A DNA stretch of 64,000 nt from Spartobacteria bacterium AMD-G4 (GCA_002290555.1 NEUK01000062.1:1-64000), one strand, 5' to 3'; counted from the first letter of the stretch, positions 1 to 9,680 are shown. Notes: generated by a model not told the origin, from the letters alone. Numbers and translations are program-made.

Positions 1-24
1 CTCTGTGTCCTCTGTGGTTAATAA

Positions 25-1515
25 TCATTTCGTTTTTCTTGCCCGGTCGATGGCGCGCATGCCGGCCATGGCTTTGTTGAGGGTCTCTTGGTATTCGCCC
101 TCGGGGGTGGAATCGGCGACGACGCCGCCGCCAGATTGGACATAGGCTTTGCCGTCCTTGAGCAATACCGTGCGGAGGGCGATGCAGGAGTCGTGGTTTC
201 CATCGAAGCCGAAGTAGCCGACGGCGCCGGAGTAGGAGCAGCGTTTGCTTTTTTCGAGTTCGTTGAGGATTTGCATGGCGCGGACCTTGGGTGCGCCGGA
301 GACGGTTCCGGCCGGGAAGGTGGCGCGCATGACATCGAAGGCGCTGCGGCCACCGGCGAGTTTTCCCGAGACATGCGAGACGATGTGCATGACATGACTG
401 TAGCGCTCGATGGTCATGAAGTCGGTGACCTTCACGGAGCCGTATTCCGCGATGCGGCCGACATCGTTGCGGGCGAGGTCGACGAGCATGAGGTGCTCCG
501 CGCGCTCTTTGGGATCGGCCATGAGATCGTCGGCATTGGCGTTGTCCTCCTCGACCGTCGCTCCCCGGCGGCGGGTGCCGGCGATGGGGCGGATCTCCAC
601 AAGGTCGCCGGTGAGGCGCACATGGACCTCCGGCGAACTGCCCACGAGCGAGTATCCGCCGGGACAGCGCAGGCAGAACATGTAGGGCGAGGGATTCACA
701 AAACGCAGGGCGCGGTAGAGGTCGAGGGCGTCGTCGTGGAATTCGGTTTCGAAACGCTGGGCGAGCACGATCTGGAAAATATCCCCCGAGCGGATGTATT
801 CGTGCGCGCGGTGGACCATGGCGTGGTATTCCTCGCGGGTGGTGTTCGAAGTGGATGGCGCGGCGGCGGGGGTGGATTCCGTGAAGATTGGTTCAAAGGC
901 GAGGGGCTTGGAAAGCGACTCCAGAATGCCGCGAATCCGCTCGCAGGCGGCCTCGTAGGCGGCGGCGGGATTTTCTTTTTCGGGAAAGGCATTCGCGACT
1001 ATACGAATCCGGCGTTGGCGATGGTCGAAGGCGACAACGACCTCTGTGACCATGAAAAACATGTCGGGAATTCCGAGTTCATCTTTTGGCGCGGGGGGAA
1101 TGGTGGGCTCGAACCAGCGGATGCAATCGTAGCTCAAGTAGCCGACTGCGCCGCCATGGAACAGCGGCAGCGAGGGGTCAAACTCGGTGCGGTAGGGAGC
1201 CATCCACTTTTCGAGTTCATCGAGCGGGTCGCGGTCGGTCTCGAAGGTGCGGGAGATGCCGTTTTCCGTGAGCGTGAGGGTTTTTCCCGTGGCGGTGAAG
1301 GTCGCCCGCGCCCCGAAGCCCAGGAAGGAGAAGCGGCCGGTCTGGTCTTTTTGCTCGGCGGATTCGAGGAGAAAGGATGGAGCCTCGCCGCACAGTTTGG
1401 CAAAGGCGGAGACCGGGGTGTCGCCATCCGCTACGATCTCGCACATGACGGGCACGACGTGGTCGGTGGCCGCTTTTTCCAGAAAAGCGGAGCGCAACGG
1501 GGTGACCGGCATCAT
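25..1515 (-). CDS. trpE: Anthranilate synthase component I
   Basis: This 496-residue protein fits the usual length of TrpE, which converts chorismate plus ammonia (from the TrpG subunit) to anthranilate, the first step of tryptophan synthesis. The chorismate-binding core shows PIAGTRRRG, LVDLARNDVGR, FPAGTVSGAPK and a final IQSGGG-like stretch (VQSGGGVVADS). The threonine in PIAGTR favours TrpE over the related PabB. The start ATG overlaps the stop codon of lemA as ATGA, so translation is probably coupled to it. No trpG or other trp gene is adjacent; trpA lies more than 50 kb away on the same strand. Family assignment is firm; pairing with a TrpG encoded elsewhere is inference. Confidence 0.95.
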   Translation of the reverse strand: MMPVTPLRSAFLEKAATDHVVPVMCEIVADGDTPVSAFAKLCGEAPSFLLESAEQKDQTGRFSFLGFGARATFTATGKTLTLTENGISRTFETDRDPLDELEKWMAPYRTEFDPSLPLFHGGAVGYLSYDCIRWFEPTIPPAPKDELGIPDMFFMVTEVVVAFDHRQRRIRIVANAFPEKENPAAAYEAACERIRGILESLSKPLAFEPIFTESTPAAAPSTSNTTREEYHAMVHRAHEYIRSGDIFQIVLAQRFETEFHDDALDLYRALRFVNPSPYMFCLRCPGGYSLVGSSPEVHVRLTGDLVEIRPIAGTRRRGATVEEDNANADDLMADPKERAEHLMLVDLARNDVGRIAEYGSVKVTDFMTIERYSHVMHIVSHVSGKLAGGRSAFDVMRATFPAGTVSGAPKVRAMQILNELEKSKRCSYSGAVGYFGFDGNHDSCIALRTVLLKDGKAYVQSGGGVVADSTPEGEYQETLNKAMAGMRAIDRARKTK

Positions 1516-2123
1516 GTGAACGAAACCTTCGGCGCCTCGCGCTCGGCGGGATTTTCGACCTGGAACAATTCGGCGGCGGCAAAGTTGAAGATGCCAGCGA
1601 TGATGTTTGTCGGAAAAACCTCACGCTTCGTGTTGTAGGCCATCACAGAGTCGTTGTAGGCCTGCCGGGCGAAGGAGACTTTGTTTTCGGTGGAGGTCAA
1701 CTCCTCGGTGAGTTGGAGCATGTTTTGATTCGCCTTGAGGTCGGGATACGCCTCGGCGACGGCCATGAGGCGTCCGAGTGCGCCAGTGAGCCCGGCCTCG
1801 GCTCCCGCCAGTTCGCGCATCACCTGCGGGTCGCCTGGATTCGCGGCGGCGCGGCCGGTAGCCGTCTGGGCGATGTTGCGGGCCTGGGTGACGGCTTCAA
1901 GGGTTTTGCTCTCATGCTGGAGGTAGCCCTTGGCGGTTTCGACGAGGTTTGGGATGAGATCGTAGCGGCGTTTGAGCTGGACATCGATCTGCGAGAAAGC
2001 GTTTTTGAAGCGGTTCCGCAGTGTTACGAGCTGGTTGTATTGACCGACGACGAAGAGCAGGAAAAAACCGGCAATTACGGCCAGAACAATCAGCGATATC
2101 AGAATGAGTCCCATACGCCGCAT
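1512..2123 (-). CDS. lemA: LemA family protein
   Basis: About 203 residues, with one N-terminal membrane segment (LILISLIVLAVIAGFFLLF) followed by the LemA helical domain, recognisable by LRNRFKNAFSQIDVQLKRRYDLIPNLVE. LemA proteins are membrane-anchored coiled-coil proteins with the N-terminus outside; their role is poorly defined. The ORF track begins at a GTG at 2177, but that extension is polar and precedes the membrane segment, so I prefer the ATG at 2123 (an ATG at 2114 is also possible). LemA genes often sit beside TPM-domain or HtpX genes; here the partner is trpE, reached by an ATGA overlap, which looks like an accidental operon. Confidence 0.9.
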   Translation of the reverse strand: MRRMGLILISLIVLAVIAGFFLLFVVGQYNQLVTLRNRFKNAFSQIDVQLKRRYDLIPNLVETAKGYLQHESKTLEAVTQARNIAQTATGRAAANPGDPQVMRELAGAEAGLTGALGRLMAVAEAYPDLKANQNMLQLTEELTSTENKVSFARQAYNDSVMAYNTKREVFPTNIIAGIFNFAAAELFQVENPAEREAPKVSFT

Positions 2124-2216
2124 TTTGCCGCTGCCGCCGTCGCTTCGCAATAGGAAAAAGCCCGCGTGACTTCCCACTTGTGGGCTTGTCTATTAAGGAT
2201 TAAGTTGACCCTTGAA

Positions 2217-3065
2217 ATGATTGCGCAACGAAGTCCAGATAATGATGGGCCACTCACTTGGTTGGGAAATTTTCCCGTTTATGTGAGCACCGCAGTCGCT
2301 GGGTTACACGGTGTTGCCCTCATTTTGAGCGCGTTAGCCATGGCCGCCGGTTCTGAGGCCCTGTTGCAGTCCCTCATGTTTTCAAGCGACTCCGTGGTGC
2401 GCAATGCCTCGCTCTGGCAACTCTGCACTTACGCATTTGTGCATACCCCGCCTTATTGGGTCTTTTTGTTTGAGCTGTATCTCCTTGTTGTCTTTGGCAG
2501 GGAGATTGAGAGCTACCTCGGGCGTTTGGCTTTCATAAAGCTCTACCTTCTCCTGCTACTGGCCCCCTCTGTTTTCCTGACGGCATGTCATTTCGCTGGT
2601 TGGAGCACGATTTATGTTGGATCGAGCGCTCTCCATTTCGGCGTCTTCGTGGCTTTTGTTCTCATCTATCCGACTGCTGAAATCCTCTTCAGTATCCAAG
2701 CAAAATGGATCGCCCTTGCGCTCTTAGCCATCAACTCGCTTCAGTGCTTGGCTCTTTCAAACTACAATGCGCTTGCTGTGCTGGCGGTGGATTGCGTGTC
2801 AGCGTGTCTCTTTATCGGCTACCAACAGGGTCGCTTCACATTCCGTCTGCCAGAGCGCTTGAAAAAAAAGCCACAAAATTCCCGACAACCGAGAACCCTG
2901 CCCAAGCCGGAACCTGCCGCTGTAGATGCGATAAATGCGATAAATGCGATTGACCCGATTCTTGAAAAAATCTCCCGACATGGTATCGGCAGTCTGACTT
3001 CACGCGAGCGCGAGCGTCTTGAAAAGGCGCGTGCTCACTTGATAGCCAAGGATGGGGGAGCATAA
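2217..3065 (+). CDS. Rhomboid-like membrane protein, probably catalytically inactive
   Basis: About 282 residues with six or so hydrophobic segments up to roughly residue 210, then a charged tail ending in a short helix (SLTSRERERLEKA) of a kind seen at the C-terminus of bacterial rhomboid proteins. The arrangement, including FGREIESYLGRLAFIKLYL, resembles rhomboid proteases. The catalytic GxSG appears as GSSA (residues 135-138) and I find no histidine in the later helix where AHLGG is usual, so it may be a rhomboid pseudoprotease. The tail carries a nine-base tandem repeat encoding AINAINAI. The ATG at 2217 is chosen over the GTG at 2166. The stop overlaps the start region of the next gene. 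Confidence 0.6.
   Translation: MIAQRSPDNDGPLTWLGNFPVYVSTAVAGLHGVALILSALAMAAGSEALLQSLMFSSDSVVRNASLWQLCTYAFVHTPPYWVFLFELYLLVVFGREIESYLGRLAFIKLYLLLLLAPSVFLTACHFAGWSTIYVGSSALHFGVFVAFVLIYPTAEILFSIQAKWIALALLAINSLQCLALSNYNALAVLAVDCVSACLFIGYQQGRFTFRLPERLKKKPQNSRQPRTLPKPEPAAVDAINAINAIDPILEKISRHGIGSLTSRERERLEKARAHLIAKDGGA
2925..2951 (+). repeat. Three-copy 9-bp tandem repeat inside the rhomboid-like gene
   Basis: Three consecutive near-identical copies of (g/a)atgcgata lie in frame and encode repeated Ala-Ile-Asn/Asp triplets in the linker between the membrane domain and the C-terminal helix. The unit is a multiple of three, so slippage would change linker length without a frameshift. Confidence 0.85.
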
Positions 3066-3069
3066 GAAG

Positions 3070-3764
3070 ATGCTCGACTCCGAAGTTTCCCCGCCAGTCC
3101 ACAAAACCGATCCCAATCTCAAGGATCCTTGTTATGTCACCGCACTCTCTCACTTCTACCGGGGAGAGTTGGGTCGCATCATGATCTGGCGGCAGAGGCT
3201 GGATGTCACCACGACTTGGGCGATCACCACGAGCACGACGATTATTGGATTTGCGTTTTCGATTCGGGATGTGCCGCACATCATTTTCTTTTTCAATCTC
3301 GCTCTCGTCTGGATCATGCTTTGGATCGAGGCGCGGCGTTACCGGTTCTATGACGCGTTTCGAGGGCGCGTGCGCATGCTGGAGGCGCACTTCCTTGTGC
3401 CGATGATTTCTCAGAGCCCAAAAATCTTGGATGGCGAGTGGCGGCGACTTGTTTGTGAGGATCTTATCTTGCCTTCCTTCAAGATCAGTAAACTCGAAGC
3501 GGTCGCGCGGCGGTTGAAGCGGAATTATGCGTTCATTTTTGGATTTGTGATGCTGGCGTGGACGCTGAAGATTTTCATCCATACGAAGGAACCGATCCGT
3601 TCATTCGGCGACTTCTACCACGCCTTGGCGGTGCACCAGTTGCCGTCTTGGCTGGCGTTCGGAGTTTACGCTGGAACGATCCTTGTGGTTTCCTTCTTGA
3701 TGCTCTTCATGCTTCGTTCGACCAGCGAAGAGGTCAACGAATTCGGCAACTCGAACAGCTCACT

Positions 3765-3777
<13 letters not shown>
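3070..3777 (+). CDS. DUF2270 family integral membrane protein
   Basis: About 235 residues. The stretch ALSHFYRGELGRIMIWRQRLD followed by two hydrophobic segments, and two more near the C-terminus, matches the DUF2270 family of predicted membrane proteins, which has no known function. The ORF track starts at ATG 3052, but a GGGGGAG sequence lies nine bases before the ATG at 3070, so I prefer the latter. It overlaps the rhomboid-like frame if started at 3052 and overlaps the mazG start by 13 bases, so the genes from 2217 to 6294 are probably one transcript. Confidence 0.75.
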
Positions 3778-4534
<757 letters not shown>

Positions 4535-4538
<4 letters not shown>

Positions 4539-5536
4539 GCTTCGCCGTGGTTCAACCCGGCGCACGCTCGCGCGCTCGGTCGTTTGCTCAAGGAGCAGGA
4601 ATCCCCGACGACTCCGGACCTCCCCCCGAAGGCATCTTTGCTTATGCGGCCTGCTGCAATGGCAGCTTTCACCGCAGCCTGAGGTCTCTGCCCGCCAACG
4701 CTGACGATGTGCTTCTGGTTCTGGAAAGAAGGAATCTCCGAAAGTCACTGGCGGCATTGAAAGTTCTCAAAAAAAAGGGTGCTCGCCTTCGCGTGACATG
4801 CCAAGAGTCTGGCTCTATTGGAATCGCAGGCTTGCTCGGCGATGTGACGCGTTTTGATCTCTTCCGCGAGATCTGCCGCTCAGCGGATGGCGCCATTGCT
4901 GCCACTCCTGAGAGCGTTAGCCTCTACAAAGACGCCGGAGCGGTTCAGGTCGAGTTCATACCGCCTCCCTGCGCAGTGGATGTGCCTGCTTGGGATTTCA
5001 GCCAGCCTGCCGGAAAAAGGCGGGGCATTTTCATCGGGACGCAATCCTTTCTCTCTGGAGCGGCGAACCACGTGGCGGCCTTGATGGCGGCCGACCGCCT
5101 CTCGCGTGATTTAGAATGTCCGCTGGCCGTCGTGAACACGGAGGGGCGTCGCGGCGGAATGATTTTGAAAAGCCTGCGAAAGAACAACCCCCTGTTCTTC
5201 ATTGTCGAAGCGCCCGTGGCCTATGCCGATTGGTTGAGAGTCATGTCGCTTCACCGGATCGTGCTGCAGTTCGATGCTGACGCGGGAGGAGCGGGGAGTG
5301 CATCCGCCGCGTTGCTCTGCCGGATTCCCTGTATCGGAGGAAATGGCGCCGTCGAGCGCATTGCCTTTCCTGGATCGAGTTCACCCGCTTCGCGTGAGGA
5401 GCTATGGGAGTCGGCGCGCCTCCTTCTTACAAACGACAAGATCTGGCAGGAGGAGGTGGAATCCTCCCAACACCGGGCGGCCGAGTTTCTCTCCTTTCGA
5501 AAAACCGCTGCACGCCTCCAATCTTTCCCCGCATGA
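4535..5536 (+). CDS. Putative glycosyltransferase-like protein
   Basis: 333 residues, not confidently recognised. The middle and C-terminal parts look like a GT-B glycosyltransferase: short beta-alpha units, FIPPPCAVDVPAWDF resembling the interdomain linker with its 'pPPG-D' pattern, and a C-terminal GGAGSASAALLCRIPCIGGN that resembles the donor-sugar site where a glycine-rich loop precedes a small-residue helix and a P-hydrophobic strand. It overlaps mazG and the downstream GT2 gene by four bases each, which supports a shared transcript and a role in glycan assembly. Function and substrate are inference; a diverged or inactive enzyme is possible. Confidence 0.5.
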
Positions 5537-6294
5537 CAGGCATCTCCGCATTCATCGTTTGCAAAAACGAGGCAGCATCGATCGAGCGCTGCCTCGCGAG
5601 CCTGTCGTGGTGCGATGAAATTGTCGTTGTGGATTCGGGTTCCACCGATGCGACTTTGGAAATCTGCGCGAGGCACAATTGTCGAATCACACACCGGGAG
5701 TGGAGCGGCTACGTGGAGCAGAAGTCGCATGCCCTCTCGCTTTGCACCCAGCCATGGATTTTTAACTTGGATGCCGACGAGGAAGTCTCACCGGAGTTGA
5801 GGGATGAGATCCGCTCGATGCTTGAGCGGGATGGCCGGGGTCAGGTAACGGAGGAGGGATTCGAGATTTTGCGTGTGGTTTTTTACCTCGGCCGCTGGTG
5901 GCGCAGGGGCGGTTGGCATCCGGAGCGGAGGCTGCGTCTGGCCCGCCGCGAGCGTGTCACCTGGCACGGTGAGGAGCCGCATGAGCACGCTCGAGTGCGG
6001 GGGGCTGTGGGTCGCATGCGGGGAGAGCTCCGACACTACACCTACCGCGATATCGCCGACCATGTGGCCCGCCTGAATGCCCATTCCTCCGTCGCTGCGC
6101 GGGCGCTGCATGCCAAGGGTGTGCGTGCTGGCCTTGTCGATCTTTTGATCAAGCCCAAGGCGCGTTTTCTTAAGTTTTTTTTCCTGCGCCGTGGCTATCG
6201 CGAGGGCCTGCCCGGTCTGCTGGTGGCATGTATGGAGGGCTTTTACGTTTTCTTGAAATATTTCAAACTCTGGGAGCTTGGACGCAGAGGGTAG
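5533..6294 (+). CDS. Family 2 glycosyltransferase (WaaE/KdtX-like)
   Basis: 253 residues. The N-terminus (ISAFIVCKNEAASIERCLASL) and IVVVDSGSTDATLEI form the nucleotide-binding half of a GT-A fold; NLDADEEVSPEL carries the DxD metal site. The W-x-GEEPHEH and HYTYRDIADHVARLN segments resemble the LPS core beta-1,4-glucosyltransferase WaaE/KdtX group, so an LPS-core or surface-glycan role is likely. A hydrophobic C-terminal segment suggests inner-membrane association. The ATG at 5533 overlaps the preceding TGA; the track's longer start at 5404 is rejected because the GT2 fold begins right after 5533. Confidence 0.85.
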   Translation: MTGISAFIVCKNEAASIERCLASLSWCDEIVVVDSGSTDATLEICARHNCRITHREWSGYVEQKSHALSLCTQPWIFNLDADEEVSPELRDEIRSMLERDGRGQVTEEGFEILRVVFYLGRWWRRGGWHPERRLRLARRERVTWHGEEPHEHARVRGAVGRMRGELRHYTYRDIADHVARLNAHSSVAARALHAKGVRAGLVDLLIKPKARFLKFFFLRRGYREGLPGLLVACMEGFYVFLKYFKLWELGRRG

Positions 6295-6387
6295 GGCGCG
6301 GAATTCCCGGCGGGCGATCACCCCAATGACGCCCGCGTCTTTTGCAGCGAGCCTTGCTGCGTATCGCCTCATCTTTCATGGAAGAAT

Positions 6388-6421
6388 AGAACCTCCGGCA
6401 GGCGACCCTGCCGGGGGTTCT
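6388..6421 (+). terminator. Strong 15-bp hairpin after the glycosyltransferase genes
   Basis: AGAACC-T-CCGGCAGG, a CGAC loop, then CCTGCCGG-G-GGTTCT: a 15-bp stem with a single T-G wobble and a four-base loop. No T-tract follows, so it is not a textbook intrinsic terminator; it could end the upstream operon with help, protect an RNA end, or belong to the leader of the downstream kinase gene. Confidence 0.55.
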
Positions 6422-6440
6422 GTTGGAGGCGGGCGGGCAG

Positions 6441-6470
6441 CATGGGGACTTGCCCCCATTGTTCATGGGG
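6441..6470 (+). promoter_or_regulatory. Mutually exclusive hairpins ahead of the sensor kinase gene
   Basis: CATGGGG occurs twice (6441-6447 and 6464-6470) and flanks CCCCCAT (6453-6459). The central strand can pair with either neighbour, giving two competing 6-7 bp stems, followed 12 bases later by the AAAGGAAG ribosome binding site of the kinase gene at 6500. The arrangement resembles an attenuator or switch, but no ligand class is recognised and it may be coincidental. Confidence 0.4.
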
Positions 6471-6499
6471 CGTCCTGATCATAAAGGAAGCATCGCATT

Positions 6500-7708
6500 A
6501 TGACCAAACCACCGCCAGCCAGACCGCCAGCCCGTAAAAGCAGCGCCAAAGAAATTCTCAGGGATGTTCCACTGCCTCCTACAGAGCAGCCCGAGACATC
6601 CTACAAAAGGCTTTTTGAGACATCGCAGGATGGAATTTTGGTATTGGACTCTGAGACCCACCGAATCGTGGAAGCGAATCCTGGTATCTGCCTCCTGACC
6701 GGCTTATCCAGACCGCGCCTAATCGGAGTGGATCCCGAAAACATCGCTCCACTGCGAGCGCTCTTCCAGAATGGCGGATCGTTTTTCGAAGAAATCCAAG
6801 CGGACCCTCTTTATCGCAGGGAAAATCTCAGTGTCGAAAACCGGGATGGTTTGCACATCCAGGTCGAGGCCGTTTGCAACCTCTTCCACTCGCAGGGGCG
6901 GAAATTCATTCAATGCAACCTGCGCGATGTCACCCAGAACCGTTTGGCGGAGGATCAGGTGCGGCGTTTAAACGAGATGTTGGAACAGCGTGTGGCTGTG
7001 AGAACATGTGAATTGGAAAGCGCAAACCGTGAGTTGGAAGCCTTCACCTATTCCGTTTCCCACGACCTCCGCGCTCCGCTTCGACACATCATGGGCTTCG
7101 TAGAAATTCTTGAAAAAGAGGCCGCCGAAAACCTCTCTGAAGCGCACCATCGCCATCTTTCCACGATCGGTGGCGCAGCGCGGCGCATGGGGGAGTTGAT
7201 CGATGACCTGCTTGCGTTTTCCCGCATTGCGCGTTCTGAGATGCAGAAGGTGACCGTGGACATGCTCGCGCTCGTCATGGAGGCTCTCGACGATCTTCGC
7301 GGAGAAACGAAGGGCAGGATCATCAATTGGAATATCCGCGACCTTCCCATGGTGAAAGTCGATCGCTCGCTCATGCGGCAGGCGCTTGTGAATCTCCTCT
7401 CCAACGCGATCAAATTCACCTCGAAGCGCAGCCGGGCTGTCATTGAAATCGGCACAGAGCCGGGGCGCGCGGACGAGGATACGATTTACATCCGCGATAA
7501 CGGGGTGGGCTTCAATCCCCGTTACGCGCAGAAAATTTTCGGAGTCTTTGAGCGTTTAAACAATGCCGATGAATTTGAAGGGACGGGCATCGGCCTTGCC
7601 AACGTGCAGCGCATCATTCGCCGCCACGGCGGAAGGGTGTGGGCTCTCGGCAAGGTGGATTGCGGCGCGACATTTTATTTTACCCTCCCCCGCAGCACTG
7701 AAAAATGA
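6500..7708 (+). CDS. PAS-domain sensor histidine kinase
   Basis: 402 residues, no membrane segment, so probably a cytoplasmic sensor. A PAS domain spans about 35-150 (YKRLFETSQDGILVLD). A short coiled coil leads to a HisKA domain with the phosphate-accepting His188 in SVSHDLRAPLRH. The HATPase domain follows, with N box LVNLLSNAIKFT, DNGVGF and GTGIGL. The HisKA sequence type resembles bacteriophytochrome-like kinases. A good AAAGGAAG lies nine bases before the ATG. The stop overlaps the next gene as ATGA, coupling it to the lone receiver 7705-8160, its likely partner. Confidence 0.92.
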   Translation: MTKPPPARPPARKSSAKEILRDVPLPPTEQPETSYKRLFETSQDGILVLDSETHRIVEANPGICLLTGLSRPRLIGVDPENIAPLRALFQNGGSFFEEIQADPLYRRENLSVENRDGLHIQVEAVCNLFHSQGRKFIQCNLRDVTQNRLAEDQVRRLNEMLEQRVAVRTCELESANRELEAFTYSVSHDLRAPLRHIMGFVEILEKEAAENLSEAHHRHLSTIGGAARRMGELIDDLLAFSRIARSEMQKVTVDMLALVMEALDDLRGETKGRIINWNIRDLPMVKVDRSLMRQALVNLLSNAIKFTSKRSRAVIEIGTEPGRADEDTIYIRDNGVGFNPRYAQKIFGVFERLNNADEFEGTGIGLANVQRIIRRHGGRVWALGKVDCGATFYFTLPRSTEK

Positions 7709-8160
7709 CATGCGAGCCTGCACATATCTTGCTTGCGGAGGATGACCCCGCCGATGTCGAACTGGCACTTTCTGCGATGGCGGTATTCGCATCCACGCGG
7801 CACATCGCCGTTGTGAATAATGGGGAAGACGCCCTGGATTACCTGTATCGCCGACGGAGTTGGCGTGGGCGTGGCGCCGGGCAGCCCGCATTGGTTTTGC
7901 TGGATCTCAAGATGCCTGGGCTCGGTGGGCTCGAGGTGCTGCGCTCGATTAAAAGTGATGCCCGAATGCGGTGCATACCAGTTGTGGTTTTCACTTCCTC
8001 GGGCGAGCGGCGGGATGTCGCGCGCTGCTATGAAAACGGGGCAAACGCCTATGTCGTGAAGCCTGTGGAATTCCCTTCTTTTGCCGAAACCCTTCAGGCG
8101 ATTGGTCACTTCTGGATCAGCTTGAATGTTCCCCCGACGCGCTCTGTGCGCGCACTGTGA
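7705..8160 (+). CDS. Single-domain response regulator (Rcp1-like)
   Basis: 151 residues, a receiver domain only: acidic pair in LLAEDDPADVE, phospho-acceptor Asp67 in LLDLKMPG, Thr/Ser in VFTSSGE and Lys in YVVKPVEF. The extended loop between the second strand and helix (YLYRRRSWRGRG) is typical of Rcp1-type regulators that pair with phytochrome-like kinases. It has no output domain, so it either relays phosphate to the hybrid kinase encoded next or acts by protein contact. It is coupled by overlap on both sides (ATGA upstream, TGATG downstream). Confidence 0.92.
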   Translation: MTCEPAHILLAEDDPADVELALSAMAVFASTRHIAVVNNGEDALDYLYRRRSWRGRGAGQPALVLLDLKMPGLGGLEVLRSIKSDARMRCIPVVVFTSSGERRDVARCYENGANAYVVKPVEFPSFAETLQAIGHFWISLNVPPTRSVRAL

Positions 8161-9680
8161 TGAGCCGCGCAATCCGGATTTTACATCTGGAGGATGATCT
8201 TCTTGATGCGGAGTTAATCGCGCGCAGACTGGAAGAGGATGGCATGAACTGCCAGATCGAGAGGGTCGATTCCGAGGCGGGATTTTTAACCGCGCTTCAA
8301 CATGGCGGTGTGGATCTCGTGCTCGCCGACTTCTCGCTGCCGGGTTGTGATGGCTTGGAGGTCCTGCAGTTGGCGAAACGGGTCGCTCCCGACATTCCAT
8401 TTCTTATTGTGTCGGGAGTGATTGGTGAGGAGGCGGCGGTGGATTCCCTTCGAAACGGGGCCACCGACTACATTTTGAAGGATCGCCTTTCGCGATTGGC
8501 TCCCGCCGTGCGGAGGGCGCTGGATGAGGCTGGGCTGCGGCGCCACACAAAATCGCTGGGCGACCAGCTCACTCGCGCACAAAAGCTCGAAATCTTCGGG
8601 GAACTCGCCGGAGGCGTCGCACACGACTACAATAACATCCTGACGATTATCATGGCCAACAGTGGCCTTCTCATGGCCGGTCTTGGAGAGGGAACCCGCC
8701 TGCACAAGCACGCCTCGCAGATCGAATACGCCTGTGCCCAAGCGGCCACGCTGACTCGCCAACTTCTGATTTTCAGCCGCGACAGGGGGCGGGATGCCAC
8801 GGTCCTCGATTTGAACGGGGTCGCGAAAAATGCCGAGTCCATGCTGCTGCGATTGCTACCCGAGAATGTGGAGCTCGTAGTGACTCTTGCCAGTGGGTCG
8901 CTGGCAGTGGTGGCCGATCGTGGCGATATCGAGCAGGTGCTCATCAATCTCGTGTTGAATGCTCGCGACGCGATCCACTCCCATGGAACGATCCGAGTCA
9001 AAACTGGGAGCGTGAAAAAAGGCGGGAAAAACTTTGTTTTCTTCAATGTTGAAGACGACGGAAGCGGGATGACCCGTGAGGTGAAGGCGAGACTGTTCGA
9101 GCCCTTTTTTACGACGAAGCCCGAAGGCAGCGGCACTGGGCTCGGACTTGCGACCTGTCGGCGCCTTGTTCAATCGATGCACGGACGCATCACTGTCGAA
9201 AGCAACACTAAAAGCGGGACACGGTTTCGCGTTTTTTTGCCGATGGCGGAGGGTGCCGAGTTTTCTCAAGTCCATGCGCCCGCAAGCGCTGAAATGCTGC
9301 AAGGTTCTGAAAAAATCCTCATTGCCGAGGATAACCACATGCTCCGAGACATGATGGCCACTCAACTCGAGGAACTCGGCTACGAAGTCCTCCAAGCCTC
9401 CAATGGTATGGAAGGGCTCGAAATCTTTGCAAATCACAAAAGCAAGCCGCCCGTGCTCGTCATCGCAGATGTTGCACTGCCCCTCATCGGCGGCCGCGAG
9501 ATGACACGAATGCTTATGAAAGCGTCGCCGGATTTGAGAGTCCTCTACACTTCCGGGCATACCGACCAGACCATTGCAGGGCTTGGCTTTCCGCTGTCGC
9601 TTGGAGATGTCTTGAGAAAGCCTTTCACGCTTTCTGAGTTGACTCACAGAATCCGCAAAATTCTTCCTTCGGCAAAATAA
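8160..9680 (+). CDS. Hybrid histidine kinase (REC-HisKA-HATPase-REC)
   Basis: 506 residues. Domains in order: receiver 1 (Asp57 in LVLADFSLPGCDG), HisKA (His155 in GGVAHDYNNILT), HATPase (DDGSGM, GTGLGLATC) and receiver 2 (Asp437 in VIADVALPLIGG, TSGHT, LRKPF). The kinase core belongs to the H-D-x-x-N type common in soluble hybrid kinases. The input receiver at the N-terminus makes it a natural second stage after the preceding kinase and receiver. The track begins at GTG 8157; the ATG at 8160 overlapping the previous TGA is preferred. No DNA-binding or enzymatic output is encoded nearby. Confidence 0.92.
   Translation: MSRAIRILHLEDDLLDAELIARRLEEDGMNCQIERVDSEAGFLTALQHGGVDLVLADFSLPGCDGLEVLQLAKRVAPDIPFLIVSGVIGEEAAVDSLRNGATDYILKDRLSRLAPAVRRALDEAGLRRHTKSLGDQLTRAQKLEIFGELAGGVAHDYNNILTIIMANSGLLMAGLGEGTRLHKHASQIEYACAQAATLTRQLLIFSRDRGRDATVLDLNGVAKNAESMLLRLLPENVELVVTLASGSLAVVADRGDIEQVLINLVLNARDAIHSHGTIRVKTGSVKKGGKNFVFFNVEDDGSGMTREVKARLFEPFFTTKPEGSGTGLGLATCRRLVQSMHGRITVESNTKSGTRFRVFLPMAEGAEFSQVHAPASAEMLQGSEKILIAEDNHMLRDMMATQLEELGYEVLQASNGMEGLEIFANHKSKPPVLVIADVALPLIGGREMTRMLMKASPDLRVLYTSGHTDQTIAGLGFPLSLGDVLRKPFTLSELTHRIRKILPSAK

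Noticed and set aside
88-1638. 516-codon ORF antisense to trpE
   Set aside because: Shadow frame of trpE and the end of lemA; the translation shows no domain.
3558-3764. N-terminal extension of MazG in the ORF track
   Set aside because: Encoded by another frame of the DUF2270 gene, with no similarity to MazG; the family start is at 3765.
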